Positions 7,400 to 14,632 of a stretch of 37,423 nt of DNA are shown here, piece after piece. Every line of letters begins with the position of its first letter. The first letter of the stretch is position 1. The notes beneath the pieces are model-generated. The model was given only the letters and a program-made list of their open reading frames with translations, was not told the DNA's origin and made no database searches. The stretch is taken from contig JAHFGX010000013.1 in NCBI GenBank assembly GCA_023247215.1, forward strand, positions 1-37,423, written 5' to 3'. The stretch is from Candidatus Omnitrophota bacterium (GTDB taxonomy: Bacteria; Omnitrophota; Gorgyraeia; Aquiviventales; Aquiviventaceae). A program made the translations under genes and the position numbers.

Positions 7400-8893
7400 T
7401 CACGCTCCTGCCAGCGCGGTTGACGGTGCTTCGGCAGCGACGGAGAGCGCGCGCACCAGCGCGCGCCCTTTGGCCAAGGTTTCCTCGTATTCCCGGTCCG
7501 GCTCGGAGTCCGCCACGATCCCGGCCCCGGCATGAAACCACGCCTGGCCGTCCTGCAGCAGCAGGGTCCGGATGAGGATGTTGAGCGACACGGAGCCGTC
7601 GAAACCCAGCAGCCCCAGCGAGCCGGTGTACGGTCCGCGGGCGACCGGCTCCAATTCCCGGATGAGCTCCATGCACCGCACCTTGGGGCAGCCGGTGATC
7701 GTCCCGCCGGGAAAGAGCGCGCGGAGCACATCCACCGCATCCACGCCGGGGCGCAGCGCTCCCTGGACATTGGAGACGATGTGCATCACGTGCGAATAGT
7801 GCTCCAGCGTCATAAGCTGATTGACCTCCACCGACCCGTAGCGGCAGATCCGCCCCAGGTCGTTGCGGGCCAGATCCACCAGCATCAGATGCTCCGCCCG
7901 CTCCTTGTCGCTCAACAGCAATTCCACTCCCTGGTGCACGTCGTCGGCCGGCGTGGCCCCGCGGGGCCGCGTGCCGGCGATGGGCCGGGTGGCCACGCGG
8001 CCCGCCCGCGCCTCCACTAAGCGCTCCGGCGAGCAGCTCACGATGGCGTACTCCGGCGAGATGAGCAGGCAGGCGAACGGCGACGGGTTGACGCGGCGCA
8101 ACGCCAGGTAGAGCGGCAGCGGCGAGGCCTGGCAGCGCCCCGCAAACCGCTGCGAGAGATTCGCCTGAAAGATGTCGCCGGAGGCGATGAACGTTTTCGC
8201 GCGGCGCACCATCGCCTCAAACTCCGAACGGCTCAGCATCGGCTCAAGTCCGCCGGCCTCCGTCGGCGCCACCGGCCTGGAGGCGGCGCGAGGCTCGAGG
8301 CTGAGTCCGAACGCGCAGGGCTCCGCGAGCTCCAGGCAAGCCTCGGCCTGCCGCCGAGCGGCGTCCTTCGACGCCCCCATGCCCAGGCACCAGCTCTGCC
8401 CGCGCGCATGGTCCACAAGGACCATCGCGCTCATGCCGTACAAAACCAGGTCCGGAATCCGCCCGAAGGCCGGCTTCGGGCTGGGCAGGCGTTCGATCCA
8501 GCGGTTGAGCTCATACCCGAACAGGCCGAGGAGCCCTGGCGCGCACGGCAGCTCCTCCATCGACGCGGTGAACCGGTAGCGGCGCAAGAGCTGCCGCACG
8601 GCGCCCAGCGGATCATCCCCGGCGCGCACCACGTCGCATTTCGCCGGCGCGTCCACCCCGTCCAAGGAGGAGGCGATCAGCCACGGACGCCAGGCCAGCA
8701 GCGACCAGCGGCCGGTGTCCGGATGCGGCTGCGCGCTGTCCAGCCAGATCAGGTGCGGCTCGACCGGCGCGAGTCGTCTCGCCAAGGCGTCCAAGGCGAC
8801 GGCGGACGGCAGGCGGCGCGCCCATAGGCCGGGCGTGCCGGCGATCCAGCGCCAGGCTTCAGGAGAGGGGTGTGGCTGTCGTAGGTTGCTCAT
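7400..8893 (-). CDS. pabB: Aminodeoxychorismate synthase component I (chorismate-binding enzyme)
   Basis: A chorismate-utilising enzyme of 497 aa with the anthranilate-synthase-I-like N-terminal region and the chorismate-binding domain (~225-485). It shows DIFQANLSQRF (240-250), PIAGTRPRG (304-312), ERAEHLMLVDLARND (331-345) and FPGGTITGCPKVRCME (394-409). The TITGCPK motif is typical of PabB, while PIAGT has Ala where E. coli PabB has its active-site Lys (PIKGT), as in TrpE. Context (pabC-type gene 2 bp downstream, folC in the same operon, no trp genes) favours PabB. No glutamine amidotransferase (PabA/TrpG) is in the window. ATG 8893 is chosen over an upstream GTG because the -10 box overlaps the latter. 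It is the first gene of the operon. Confidence 0.88.
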   Translation of the reverse strand: MSNLRQPHPSPEAWRWIAGTPGLWARRLPSAVALDALARRLAPVEPHLIWLDSAQPHPDTGRWSLLAWRPWLIASSLDGVDAPAKCDVVRAGDDPLGAVRQLLRRYRFTASMEELPCAPGLLGLFGYELNRWIERLPSPKPAFGRIPDLVLYGMSAMVLVDHARGQSWCLGMGASKDAARRQAEACLELAEPCAFGLSLEPRAASRPVAPTEAGGLEPMLSRSEFEAMVRRAKTFIASGDIFQANLSQRFAGRCQASPLPLYLALRRVNPSPFACLLISPEYAIVSCSPERLVEARAGRVATRPIAGTRPRGATPADDVHQGVELLLSDKERAEHLMLVDLARNDLGRICRYGSVEVNQLMTLEHYSHVMHIVSNVQGALRPGVDAVDVLRALFPGGTITGCPKVRCMELIRELEPVARGPYTGSLGLLGFDGSVSLNILIRTLLLQDGQAWFHAGAGIVADSEPDREYEETLAKGRALVRALSVAAEAPSTALAGA

Positions 8894-8907
8894 GGAGAGA
8901 GAAAAAT

Positions 8908-8937
8908 ATTGTAACACAGACGATCGGAGGTGAGCAA
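8908..8937 (-). promoter_or_regulatory. Promoter of the pabB-pabC-purH-folC operon
   Basis: Minus-strand TTGCTC (8937-8932) and TACAAT (8913-8908) are spaced by 18 bp. The -10 box is a strong 5/6 match, the -35 weak. The ATG at 8893 follows 14 nt after the -10 box and the intervening pyrimidine-rich stretch has no Shine-Dalgarno, implying a leader of ~8 nt. Confidence 0.5.
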
Positions 8938-8948
8938 CGCGCCTCCGA
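8924..8948 (-). terminator. Possible weak terminator hairpin after the lipoprotein gene
   Basis: A perfect 7-bp stem (TCGGAGG with CCTCCGA) and 11-nt loop lies 11 nt beyond the stop of the coiled-coil lipoprotein gene. The following sequence is only mildly U-rich, so termination efficiency is doubtful. The stem overlaps the -35 region of the pabB promoter. Confidence 0.3.
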
Positions 8949-8959
8949 CGGTGGGGGCG

Positions 8960-9535
8960 TTACAACTTCAAGAGGAGGCGCTTGATCTTCAGCAAGCGCA
9001 CATGCTCGTTCAGGGCCGCCAGCTCCTGATCCAACCGCTTGGCCTCGGCCAGGAGCTCGCCCAGCTCTCCCTCCAGGCGGGCGCGCTCGGCGGGAGTCCA
9101 CTGCGGGGTATTCGGGCCTTCCTTGAGCGACTTCCGAAGCTGGCTGATGGAGCGGCCCACGCTGGCGCGCTGGCCCCGCTTGGCCTTGCGCTCCTCCACC
9201 GCCATCGCAAAGGTCAGCTCGACCCGCTGCACCTCGGGCTGGATGATCAGTTTGATTCGCTGGATATCCTGGCGGGCCTTGGCGCTGGCATCATCCAGGT
9301 CTTTCCGGAGCTGGGCGATCTGCCGCTCGATTTGGCTGCGCTTCAGCGCCAGGTTGCGTTCCACGAGCCCGATCCGGTTGGCGAGCTCATCGTGCTTTTC
9401 CAGCGACCACGAGAACGCCGGATCAATCTCCAGCACTTCTTGCCGGAGGCGTTCCGGGTTCGGCGGCGGCCCGCAGCCGGAGAGGCCGAGCGCGCACGAC
9501 ACAACGAGGCTCCACCGCAGGAGGGAGGATGACAT
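8960..9535 (-). CDS. Coiled-coil lipoprotein of unknown function (191 aa)
   Basis: A lipoprotein signal peptide ends with the lipobox LSGC (Cys21). The rest is highly charged and almost entirely helical. Two long coiled-coil-like stretches (~residues 40-115 and 140-190) are rich in Glu, Arg, Lys and Leu at heptad spacing, linked by a Pro-containing turn (PNTPQWTP). There is no catalytic motif. It would sit on the periplasmic face of a membrane as a spacer or scaffold. The ATG at 9535 is preferred over a GTG one codon earlier. It lies 59 bp downstream of kamA on the same strand and may be the last gene of the ATP-grasp/KamA cassette. Confidence 0.8.
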   Translation of the reverse strand: MSSSLLRWSLVVSCALGLSGCGPPPNPERLRQEVLEIDPAFSWSLEKHDELANRIGLVERNLALKRSQIERQIAQLRKDLDDASAKARQDIQRIKLIIQPEVQRVELTFAMAVEERKAKRGQRASVGRSISQLRKSLKEGPNTPQWTPAERARLEGELGELLAEAKRLDQELAALNEHVRLLKIKRLLLKL

Positions 9536-9594
9536 CACGGGATATCAGGCGCTTCCCCGCTCCGGCGCGCGCCGGCACGGGAGAGACGCGCCAA

Positions 9595-10773
9595 TCAGCG
9601 GATTTCGTCCAGCACGTAGGATGGTTCCGACACGGCCGCGCGGCGCTCGTCGCCCGCTCCCTCTTCTTTGTACGTATAGATCTTGCCCGCGTAGTTGCGC
9701 AGCACGATCTCGCCCGGCTTGTAGGAGATCACGTAATTGGGCATGACCGGGATCTTCCCGCCGCCGCCCGGCCCGTCCACCACGAAGGTGGGCACGGCGT
9801 AGCCGGTGGTGTGGCCGCGCAGCTTTTCGACGATTTGCACCCCGGTCCCGACCGTGGTCCGAAAGTGCGAGGTGCCCCGGACCGGATCGCACTGGTAGAT
9901 GTAGTAGGGGCGCACCCGCGTCTTGAGCAACTCGTGGAAGAGCTTCTTCATGATCGCCGGCCGGTCGTTGATGCCCTTGAGCAGCACGGTCTGCGATCCG
10001 AGCGGCACGCCGCTGTCGGCCAGCATGCCGCACGCCCGCTTGACGGCCGGGGTGACTTCCTTGGGGTGGTTGAAATGCACGCTCATCCAGACCGGCTTGT
10101 GCTTCCTCAGCACCGCGCAGAGCGACTCCGTCACCCGGTACGGCAGCGTCACGGGATTGCGGGTGCCGATCCGGACAAACTCCACGTGCGGGATGGCCTT
10201 CAGCTTGCCCAGGATCTCATCCAGCCGCTCATCGGAGAGCGTGAGCGGATCGCCGCCGGAAATGAGCACGTCGCGGATCTTCCGGTGGCGCTTGATGTAG
10301 TCAATCGCCGCGTCAATGTTGGTGCCGCGGCTGAAGCCGGCGCTCGTTCCCACCACCCGGCTGCGCGTGCAGAAGCGGCAGTACATCGCGCAGATCTCCA
10401 CCACCAGCAGCAGCACCCGGTCGGGATAGCGGTGCACCAGGCCGGGCACCGGCATATGGCTGTCTTCCGCCAACGGATCGCGGAAGTCATTCGGGCTGGT
10501 GTAATATTCCTCCTCCAGCGGCACCGCCTGGCGCCGGATCGGGCACGTCGGATCGTCCGGATCCATGAGCGCCGCCCAATACGGCGGCATGGCCATGATG
10601 AACCGCCCGTCCTGCTTCGTGACCGCCGCCTCTTCCGACGGAGTCAAATGGATGACCGAGCGCAGCTGCTCCACCGTCGTAATCCGGTTGCGCATCTGCC
10701 AGGCATAGGTCTCCCACTGCTCCAAGGGCACATCCTTCCACAAGGGAATGCGCCGATAGGCTTCCACGCTCAC
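9595..10773 (-). CDS. kamA: Lysine 2,3-aminomutase family radical SAM enzyme
   Basis: A radical SAM, PLP-dependent aminomutase (392 aa) converting L-alpha-lysine to L-beta-lysine in characterised members. The [4Fe-4S] cluster motif is C128-x3-C132-x2-C135, following VVEICAMY. Also present are a GGDP SAM-binding motif and, near the C-terminus, GGGGKIPVMPNY with the PLP-binding Lys. The length is close to KamA of Clostridium rather than the shorter EpmB (YjeK). The start is probably GTG 10773, because AGGAGG lies 10 nt upstream; a GTG at 10842 would overlap the preceding gene by 40 bp. No EpmA-like or beta-lysine acetyltransferase (AblB) gene is adjacent. Instead it follows two ATP-grasp ligases, suggesting a beta-lysine-containing conjugate. 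Confidence 0.9.
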   Translation of the reverse strand: MSVEAYRRIPLWKDVPLEQWETYAWQMRNRITTVEQLRSVIHLTPSEEAAVTKQDGRFIMAMPPYWAALMDPDDPTCPIRRQAVPLEEEYYTSPNDFRDPLAEDSHMPVPGLVHRYPDRVLLLVVEICAMYCRFCTRSRVVGTSAGFSRGTNIDAAIDYIKRHRKIRDVLISGGDPLTLSDERLDEILGKLKAIPHVEFVRIGTRNPVTLPYRVTESLCAVLRKHKPVWMSVHFNHPKEVTPAVKRACGMLADSGVPLGSQTVLLKGINDRPAIMKKLFHELLKTRVRPYYIYQCDPVRGTSHFRTTVGTGVQIVEKLRGHTTGYAVPTFVVDGPGGGGKIPVMPNYVISYKPGEIVLRNYAGKIYTYKEEGAGDERRAAVSEPSYVLDEIR

Positions 10774-10802
10774 GCTTGCTGTCCCTCCTGCTGCCCCCAC
10801 CC

Positions 10803-11867
10803 TCAAGGAGCGTTCCGGCTCGCCGCGAGCTGGCTTGAGCACAGCTCTTGAGGTGGGGCCACACGGTGACGTCCCACCGCCATCTCAACCAAACGGTTGA
10901 TGAGCGCCGGGTATGGAATGCCGGCGGCAGCGGTCATAATCGGCAAGTTGCTCTCGGTGGGGTCCAATCCGGGGAGTGGATTGACCTCCAGCACGAAGGG
11001 AACCCCGTCGCGGCGCAGCCGGACATCGGTCCGGGACACGTCCCGGCATCCCAGCGCGCGGTGTGCCCGCAGGACCAACGCCTGGATGCCAGCCGTCAGC
11101 TCCGGCGACAGCCGGGCCGGGCAGTGGAACGTGGGGGTCAGGCCCAAGGCCACATCCCCCTGGTACTCTTTCATCCGCCAGGAATAGAAGAACTCGCCTG
11201 ATCCTTGGCAGCTCGAAAAATCAATTTCCAACATCGGCAGGACCTGCGGCTCGCCGTTGCCCAGCACGCCGACCGTCAGCTCCACCCCCTCGATGAATTC
11301 TTCAACCAGCACGTCTTGGTGATACTGCCCCATCACGCGGTGGATTTGCCGGCGCAGCGAGGCGTCGTCGTGCACTACGCTCTCGCGCAGGATGCCCTTT
11401 GCCGAGCCTTCGCGGTTCGGCTTCACGATCAAGGGAAACTGCAGCGCGGGATTCCGCGGCGCATCAGCCGCGCGGAAGACCTGCCAGGCCGGGGTGGGGA
11501 TGCCCTCGCAGGCCAGCAGCTGTTTCGTGCGGGCCTTATTCAGGGCGAGGGCCAATGTGGTGCTGCTGGAGCCGGTGAACGGGATGTCCAAGGATTCGAG
11601 GATGGCCGGGACGTACGATTCGCGATGGCCGCCGCGGGCGCCTTCGGCGATGTTGAAGACCGCGTCCACCGGGTGCGCCAGCAACCAGGCCGGAAGCTGC
11701 TCGTCCGCTTCCACGAGGTGCACCGCGTGGCCGCCGCTGCGGATCGCGCCGGCGATGGCGTCCACCGTCGCCGGCGAATCGAACTCCGAATAGAAGTCAA
11801 AGGGCACCGCATCCGCTCCGCGCAGCGGGCGCTTGAGATTGTAGGTTAGTGCGACGACGTGGCCGAT
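10803..11867 (-). CDS. D-Ala-D-Ala-ligase-like ATP-grasp protein, second copy (non-standard start)
   Basis: An ATP-grasp ligase of about 354 aa, paralogous to the gene directly upstream. Both share the opening LTYNxK, the NIAEG...RES block, an ATP-binding Lys (FPLIVKPNREGSAKG), a VEEFIEG strand and the Mg-binding end EVNPLPGL. The family joins a carboxylate to an amine via an acyl-phosphate. The GGxSxE N-terminal motif of true Ddl is missing, so the substrate is probably different. No ATG, GTG or TTG lies at the homologous N-terminus: alignment with the upstream paralogue puts the start at an ATC codon (11867-11865), 8 nt after a GGAG. This is either an unusual AUC start or an ATG changed by mutation or error. 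It overlaps the upstream gene by 22 bp and precedes kamA by 29 bp. Confidence 0.8.
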   Translation of the reverse strand: MGHVVALTYNLKRPLRGADAVPFDFYSEFDSPATVDAIAGAIRSGGHAVHLVEADEQLPAWLLAHPVDAVFNIAEGARGGHRESYVPAILESLDIPFTGSSSTTLALALNKARTKQLLACEGIPTPAWQVFRAADAPRNPALQFPLIVKPNREGSAKGILRESVVHDDASLRRQIHRVMGQYHQDVLVEEFIEGVELTVGVLGNGEPQVLPMLEIDFSSCQGSGEFFYSWRMKEYQGDVALGLTPTFHCPARLSPELTAGIQALVLRAHRALGCRDVSRTDVRLRRDGVPFVLEVNPLPGLDPTESNLPIMTAAAGIPYPALINRLVEMAVGRHRVAPPQELCSSQLAASRNAP

Positions 11868-12874
11868 AGCAACGGCTCCGCGTTGGCCTTCAACCCATGG
11901 CGCACGAGGGCGGCGTCCAGAATCCGGTTGATGACCGCCTCGTACGTCGTGCCCTGCGCCTTGGCGACGCACATGAACACATCTTCGGTGGACAGCGACG
12001 GCAAGGGGTTGATCTCCAGCACGTACGGCTCGCCCTGCCGGTCCACCCGGATGTCCACGCGCCCGAAATCCACGCAATCCACCGCGCGATACGTCTGCAG
12101 CGCGACCGCCTCCAGCCGCTGCCGCAGCTCCGCGTCAATCGCCGCCGGGCAGACGTAATCGGCGCCGGAGTGGATGTGCTCGAAGGCGTAAAACAGCCGG
12201 CCGAGGTCCAGCTTGCCTTCAATCTGGATCTGGACGACGGGCTGCGCCTCCGGCGGCTGGTTGCCGATGATCGCGACGGTGAACTCCTGCCCTTCGATGA
12301 ACTCTTCCACCAGCGCCGGCTGCTGGTAGGTTTCGATGAGCCAGGCCGTTTGCCGGGCCAGCTCCTGCGGGGTGGTCACCAGCGAGCTCTTGCGCATCCC
12401 CTTGCTGGACCCTTCGCAGCGAGGCTTGGCGATCAGCGGGTAGCGCAGCGGCACCGTCCACGCCTCCTCCGGGTTCCGCACTTCGGCAAACCGCGGGGTG
12501 GGGATGTTTTCGGCGATCAGGATTTTCTTCGTGACGATCTTGTCCAGCGTCATGCCCTGCGTGAGGCCGTCGCCGCCGACGAAGGGCACGCGCAGCATCT
12601 CCAGGAGGATCGGCACCTGGGACTCGCGGTTGCGGCCCTCGTCGCCTTCCGCGATGTTGAAGACGATGTCGAGGTGCTTGACGCGATGCAGCTGCGTCAG
12701 GAGGGTGCGGGCGTTGCCGAGCCGGGTGACCTCATGGCCGCCGGACCGGATCGCGGCCTCGATCACGCCGATGGTGTCCTCGTGATCGAACTCCGCGTTC
12801 GCGTCCGGGGGATCCCCGGGCTTGAACACGTACTCGCTCTTGACGTTGTAGGTCAAGCCGACTCGATAGCCCAT
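11846..12874 (-). CDS. D-Ala-D-Ala-ligase-like ATP-grasp protein, first copy (342 aa)
   Basis: An ATP-grasp ligase with the C-terminal catalytic fold of D-alanine-D-alanine ligases. ATP-binding K150 lies in LIAKPRCEGSSKG, then VEEFIEG (189-195), and the Mg ligands D274, E287 and N289 in LEINPLP. The N-terminal part has LTYNVK (7-12) and NIAEG-x5-RES instead of the Ddl N-terminal substrate loop, so it should not be named Ddl. It is the first gene of a minus-strand unit with a paralogue and kamA. A 200-bp divergent region separates it from gpmA and contains a terminator-like hairpin only ~25 nt before this ATG. A role in ligating amino acids (possibly beta-lysine) is inference from the neighbour. 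Confidence 0.85.
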   Translation of the reverse strand: MGYRVGLTYNVKSEYVFKPGDPPDANAEFDHEDTIGVIEAAIRSGGHEVTRLGNARTLLTQLHRVKHLDIVFNIAEGDEGRNRESQVPILLEMLRVPFVGGDGLTQGMTLDKIVTKKILIAENIPTPRFAEVRNPEEAWTVPLRYPLIAKPRCEGSSKGMRKSSLVTTPQELARQTAWLIETYQQPALVEEFIEGQEFTVAIIGNQPPEAQPVVQIQIEGKLDLGRLFYAFEHIHSGADYVCPAAIDAELRQRLEAVALQTYRAVDCVDFGRVDIRVDRQGEPYVLEINPLPSLSTEDVFMCVAKAQGTTYEAVINRILDAALVRHGLKANAEPLLSATSSH

Positions 12875-12897
12875 CGTTCCCGTCGTTGTCGCTCAGC

Positions 12898-12930
12898 AAA
12901 AACGGGACATCCGGCGTACCGGCGTCCCGT
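12898..12930 (-). terminator. Intrinsic terminator-like hairpin in the leader of the ATP-grasp operon
   Basis: On the minus strand a 7-bp stem (ACGGGAC/GTCCCGT) plus a 4-bp inner CCGG stem with CGTA loop is followed immediately by five Ts. It lies upstream of the ATP-grasp start at 12874, not after a gene. It could be an attenuator, or could stop antisense read-through from the ogg side across gpmA. Confidence 0.55.
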
Positions 12931-12971
12931 CGTTCCCCAGTCTCAATTTCATCGACACATCGTTCAATTAT

Positions 12972-13000
12972 TTCGTACCATACCGGTGTGGCCTTGTCAA
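12972..13000 (-). promoter_or_regulatory. Candidate promoter of the ATP-grasp/kamA operon
   Basis: A perfect TTGACA (13000-12995, minus strand) is followed after 17 bp by TACGAA (12977-12972), a weak -10. Predicted transcription would start near 12965, giving a ~90-nt leader that contains the terminator-like hairpin. Confidence 0.4.
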
Positions 13001-13024
13001 GACACGATCGAGTGTTTGTGTTAT
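12994..13024 (+). promoter_or_regulatory. Candidate promoter of gpmA
   Basis: TTGTCA (12994-12999) and TGTTAT (13019-13024) with a long 19-bp spacer. The -35 overlaps the oppositely oriented TTGACA of the ATP-grasp promoter, so the two divergent promoters would compete. Confidence 0.35.
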
Positions 13025-13077
13025 CCTGCTCGCCCGGTGGCATCGCTTCTCGACGACAACAGGGGTACTTGATCCGC

Positions 13078-13728
13078 ATGGGCACGTTGGTCTTGATCCG
13101 CCACGGGCAATCGCAATGGAACCTCGACAACCGCTTCACCGGTTGGGTGGACGTGCCGTTGACCGACGCCGGCCGCGCTGAAGCGCGCCGGGGGGCTCAA
13201 CTGATTCGCGGAGTGCGGTTCGGCCACGCCTTCACCTCCGCCCTGCAGCGCGCCCGGGACACGCTCCGCATCGTCCTGGACACCATCGGCCAGCCGGACG
13301 CGCCCATCGAGGCCGACCAGGCGCTCAACGAGCGGCACTACGGCGCCTTGCAGGGGCTCAATAAAGCGGACACCGTCAAGCAGTACGGGGAGCAACAAGT
13401 CCATCTCTGGCGCCGCAGCTACGACATCCCGCCGCCGAAGGACACAACCGAATGGAACCCTGAGGGCATTAGCGAAAGCCTCAAGGACACCGCGGCGCGC
13501 ACCCTGCCCTACTTCACGACCAAGATCCTGCCGCTGGTCGCCGCGGGAGGGCGCATCCTCGTGGTCGCCCATGGCAACAGCCTGCGCGCCATCGTCATGG
13601 CATTGGACCATCTCACCAAAGAGCAGGTGCTGGAGCTGAACCTGGCCACCGGCGCGCCCATCGTCTACGAGATTGACGCGCAGGGCCGCGTCCTCAACAA
13701 AACCGTCCACCAGCTCTCTCCCGCTTAG
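13078..13728 (+). CDS. gpmA: 2,3-bisphosphoglycerate-dependent phosphoglycerate mutase
   Basis: Histidine-phosphatase-superfamily enzyme interconverting 3- and 2-phosphoglycerate in glycolysis/gluconeogenesis. The catalytic RHGQS is at residues 8-12 (phospho-His9), followed by NRFTGWVDVPLT, the acid/base Glu in LNERHYG, and the second His in VAHGNSLRA. At 216 aa it is shorter than E. coli GpmA (~250 aa); the C-terminal tail is short but all catalytic residues are present. The ATG at 13078 is chosen because RHG must lie near the N-terminus. An AGGGG 12 nt upstream is a weak ribosome site. The stop overlaps the convergent glycosylase stop. Confidence 0.95.
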   Translation: MGTLVLIRHGQSQWNLDNRFTGWVDVPLTDAGRAEARRGAQLIRGVRFGHAFTSALQRARDTLRIVLDTIGQPDAPIEADQALNERHYGALQGLNKADTVKQYGEQQVHLWRRSYDIPPPKDTTEWNPEGISESLKDTAARTLPYFTTKILPLVAAGGRILVVAHGNSLRAIVMALDHLTKEQVLELNLATGAPIVYEIDAQGRVLNKTVHQLSPA

Positions 13729-14594
13729 CCCGGCCGCGCGGTCCGCACGTAGTGGTACAGGTACTGCTGCGCGTAGCCCGCGTACGCGCCGAAGTGCTCC
13801 CGCGCGAACTCCTGCACCTTCGCCGCGGTGACGCGACGGCGCCGGAAGTAGTACCGCATCGCCCGCTCCATCCACAGATCCACCGGAAACGCCTCATAGT
13901 GGCTCAAGCCGAAGAGCGCCACGCAGGCCGCCACTTTCTCCCCCACCCCGTCGCAGCGCATCAGCGAGGCGCGCGCCACGTCATACGACGTCGTCTTGAG
14001 CTGCTCCAGCGGTAGGCGGCCGGCCGCCACCAGCCGCGCCGTGGCCCGCAGGTATGGCGCGCGGAACCCCAGCCCCAGCTCCCGCAGATGCCGCTCCGGC
14101 ACTGCGGCGAGCGTCTCCGGGGACGGAAACGTGCAGCCCCGGAACCCGTTGAACGACACCGAGGTGCCGTACGCCTGCGAAACCCGCTCGATCATCCCTT
14201 CGATCCGCTTGATGTTGTTGTACGAGGAGCAGATGAAGGAGGCCAGGCATTCCCACGGGTCTTGCCGCAGCACGCGCAATCCCCGGAACTGCGCGATGGC
14301 GCCGCGGATCTGCGCGTCCACGTCAATGGAGGCGAGCACGCGGGCGAGGTCGAGGTCCAGCGCGAAGTAGTGCCGCAGATGGGCGGCGGTGAGCGAGGGG
14401 TCGAGCGTCTGGGCGATCAGCGTCTCGCCCTCCTGCCGCATGCGGACGGCGCAGCCGAAGATCACCCCGTCATACCACACCGGGATCGGCTCGCCGGAGG
14501 GGCCGGGGGCGGCGGGATGCTTGCGCCAGCGGAAGGCCTGGCCGCATTCCAGCGTGTGCTGGAGGGAGAAGTCCGGGGCCTGCACGGTGAGCAT
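13725..14594 (-). CDS. ogg: OGG1-type 8-oxoguanine DNA glycosylase
   Basis: Base-excision repair glycosylase/lyase of the helix-hairpin-helix superfamily (289 aa). It shows OGG N-terminal ECGQAFRW (16-23), FICSSYNNIKRI (120-131) matching the SxNNNIxRI segment of OGG1, and the HhH-GPD block CDGVGEKVAAC with catalytic Lys220 and PVDLWM with Asp239. It removes 8-oxoguanine opposite C and nicks the strand. Bacterial OGG1-type enzymes are less common than MutM. It lies 38 bp after dcd on the same strand and probably ends the nrdJ-dcd operon, so nucleotide supply and oxidised-base repair are linked. The stop overlaps the gpmA stop tail-to-tail. Confidence 0.92.
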   Translation of the reverse strand: MLTVQAPDFSLQHTLECGQAFRWRKHPAAPGPSGEPIPVWYDGVIFGCAVRMRQEGETLIAQTLDPSLTAAHLRHYFALDLDLARVLASIDVDAQIRGAIAQFRGLRVLRQDPWECLASFICSSYNNIKRIEGMIERVSQAYGTSVSFNGFRGCTFPSPETLAAVPERHLRELGLGFRAPYLRATARLVAAGRLPLEQLKTTSYDVARASLMRCDGVGEKVAACVALFGLSHYEAFPVDLWMERAMRYYFRRRRVTAAKVQEFAREHFGAYAGYAQQYLYHYVRTARPG

Positions 14595-14632
14595 TCTCGT
14601 TCGCGCGTCAGGCCTGGCTCGACGTTCTCGAG

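Noticed and set aside
10774-10842. Upstream GTG start for kamA
   Set aside because: It would overlap the preceding ATP-grasp gene by 40 bp and has no ribosome site; AGGAGG places the start at GTG 10773.
10803-12874. Calling the two ATP-grasp genes ddlA/ddlB
   Set aside because: Both lack the N-terminal substrate-binding motif of D-Ala-D-Ala ligases and have a different conserved opening; a family-level name is safer.
12893-12952. Leader peptide of 19 codons upstream of the ATP-grasp operon as a gene
   Set aside because: No ribosome site, no enrichment in lysine codons, and it may not be translated; mentioned only as part of the attenuator idea.
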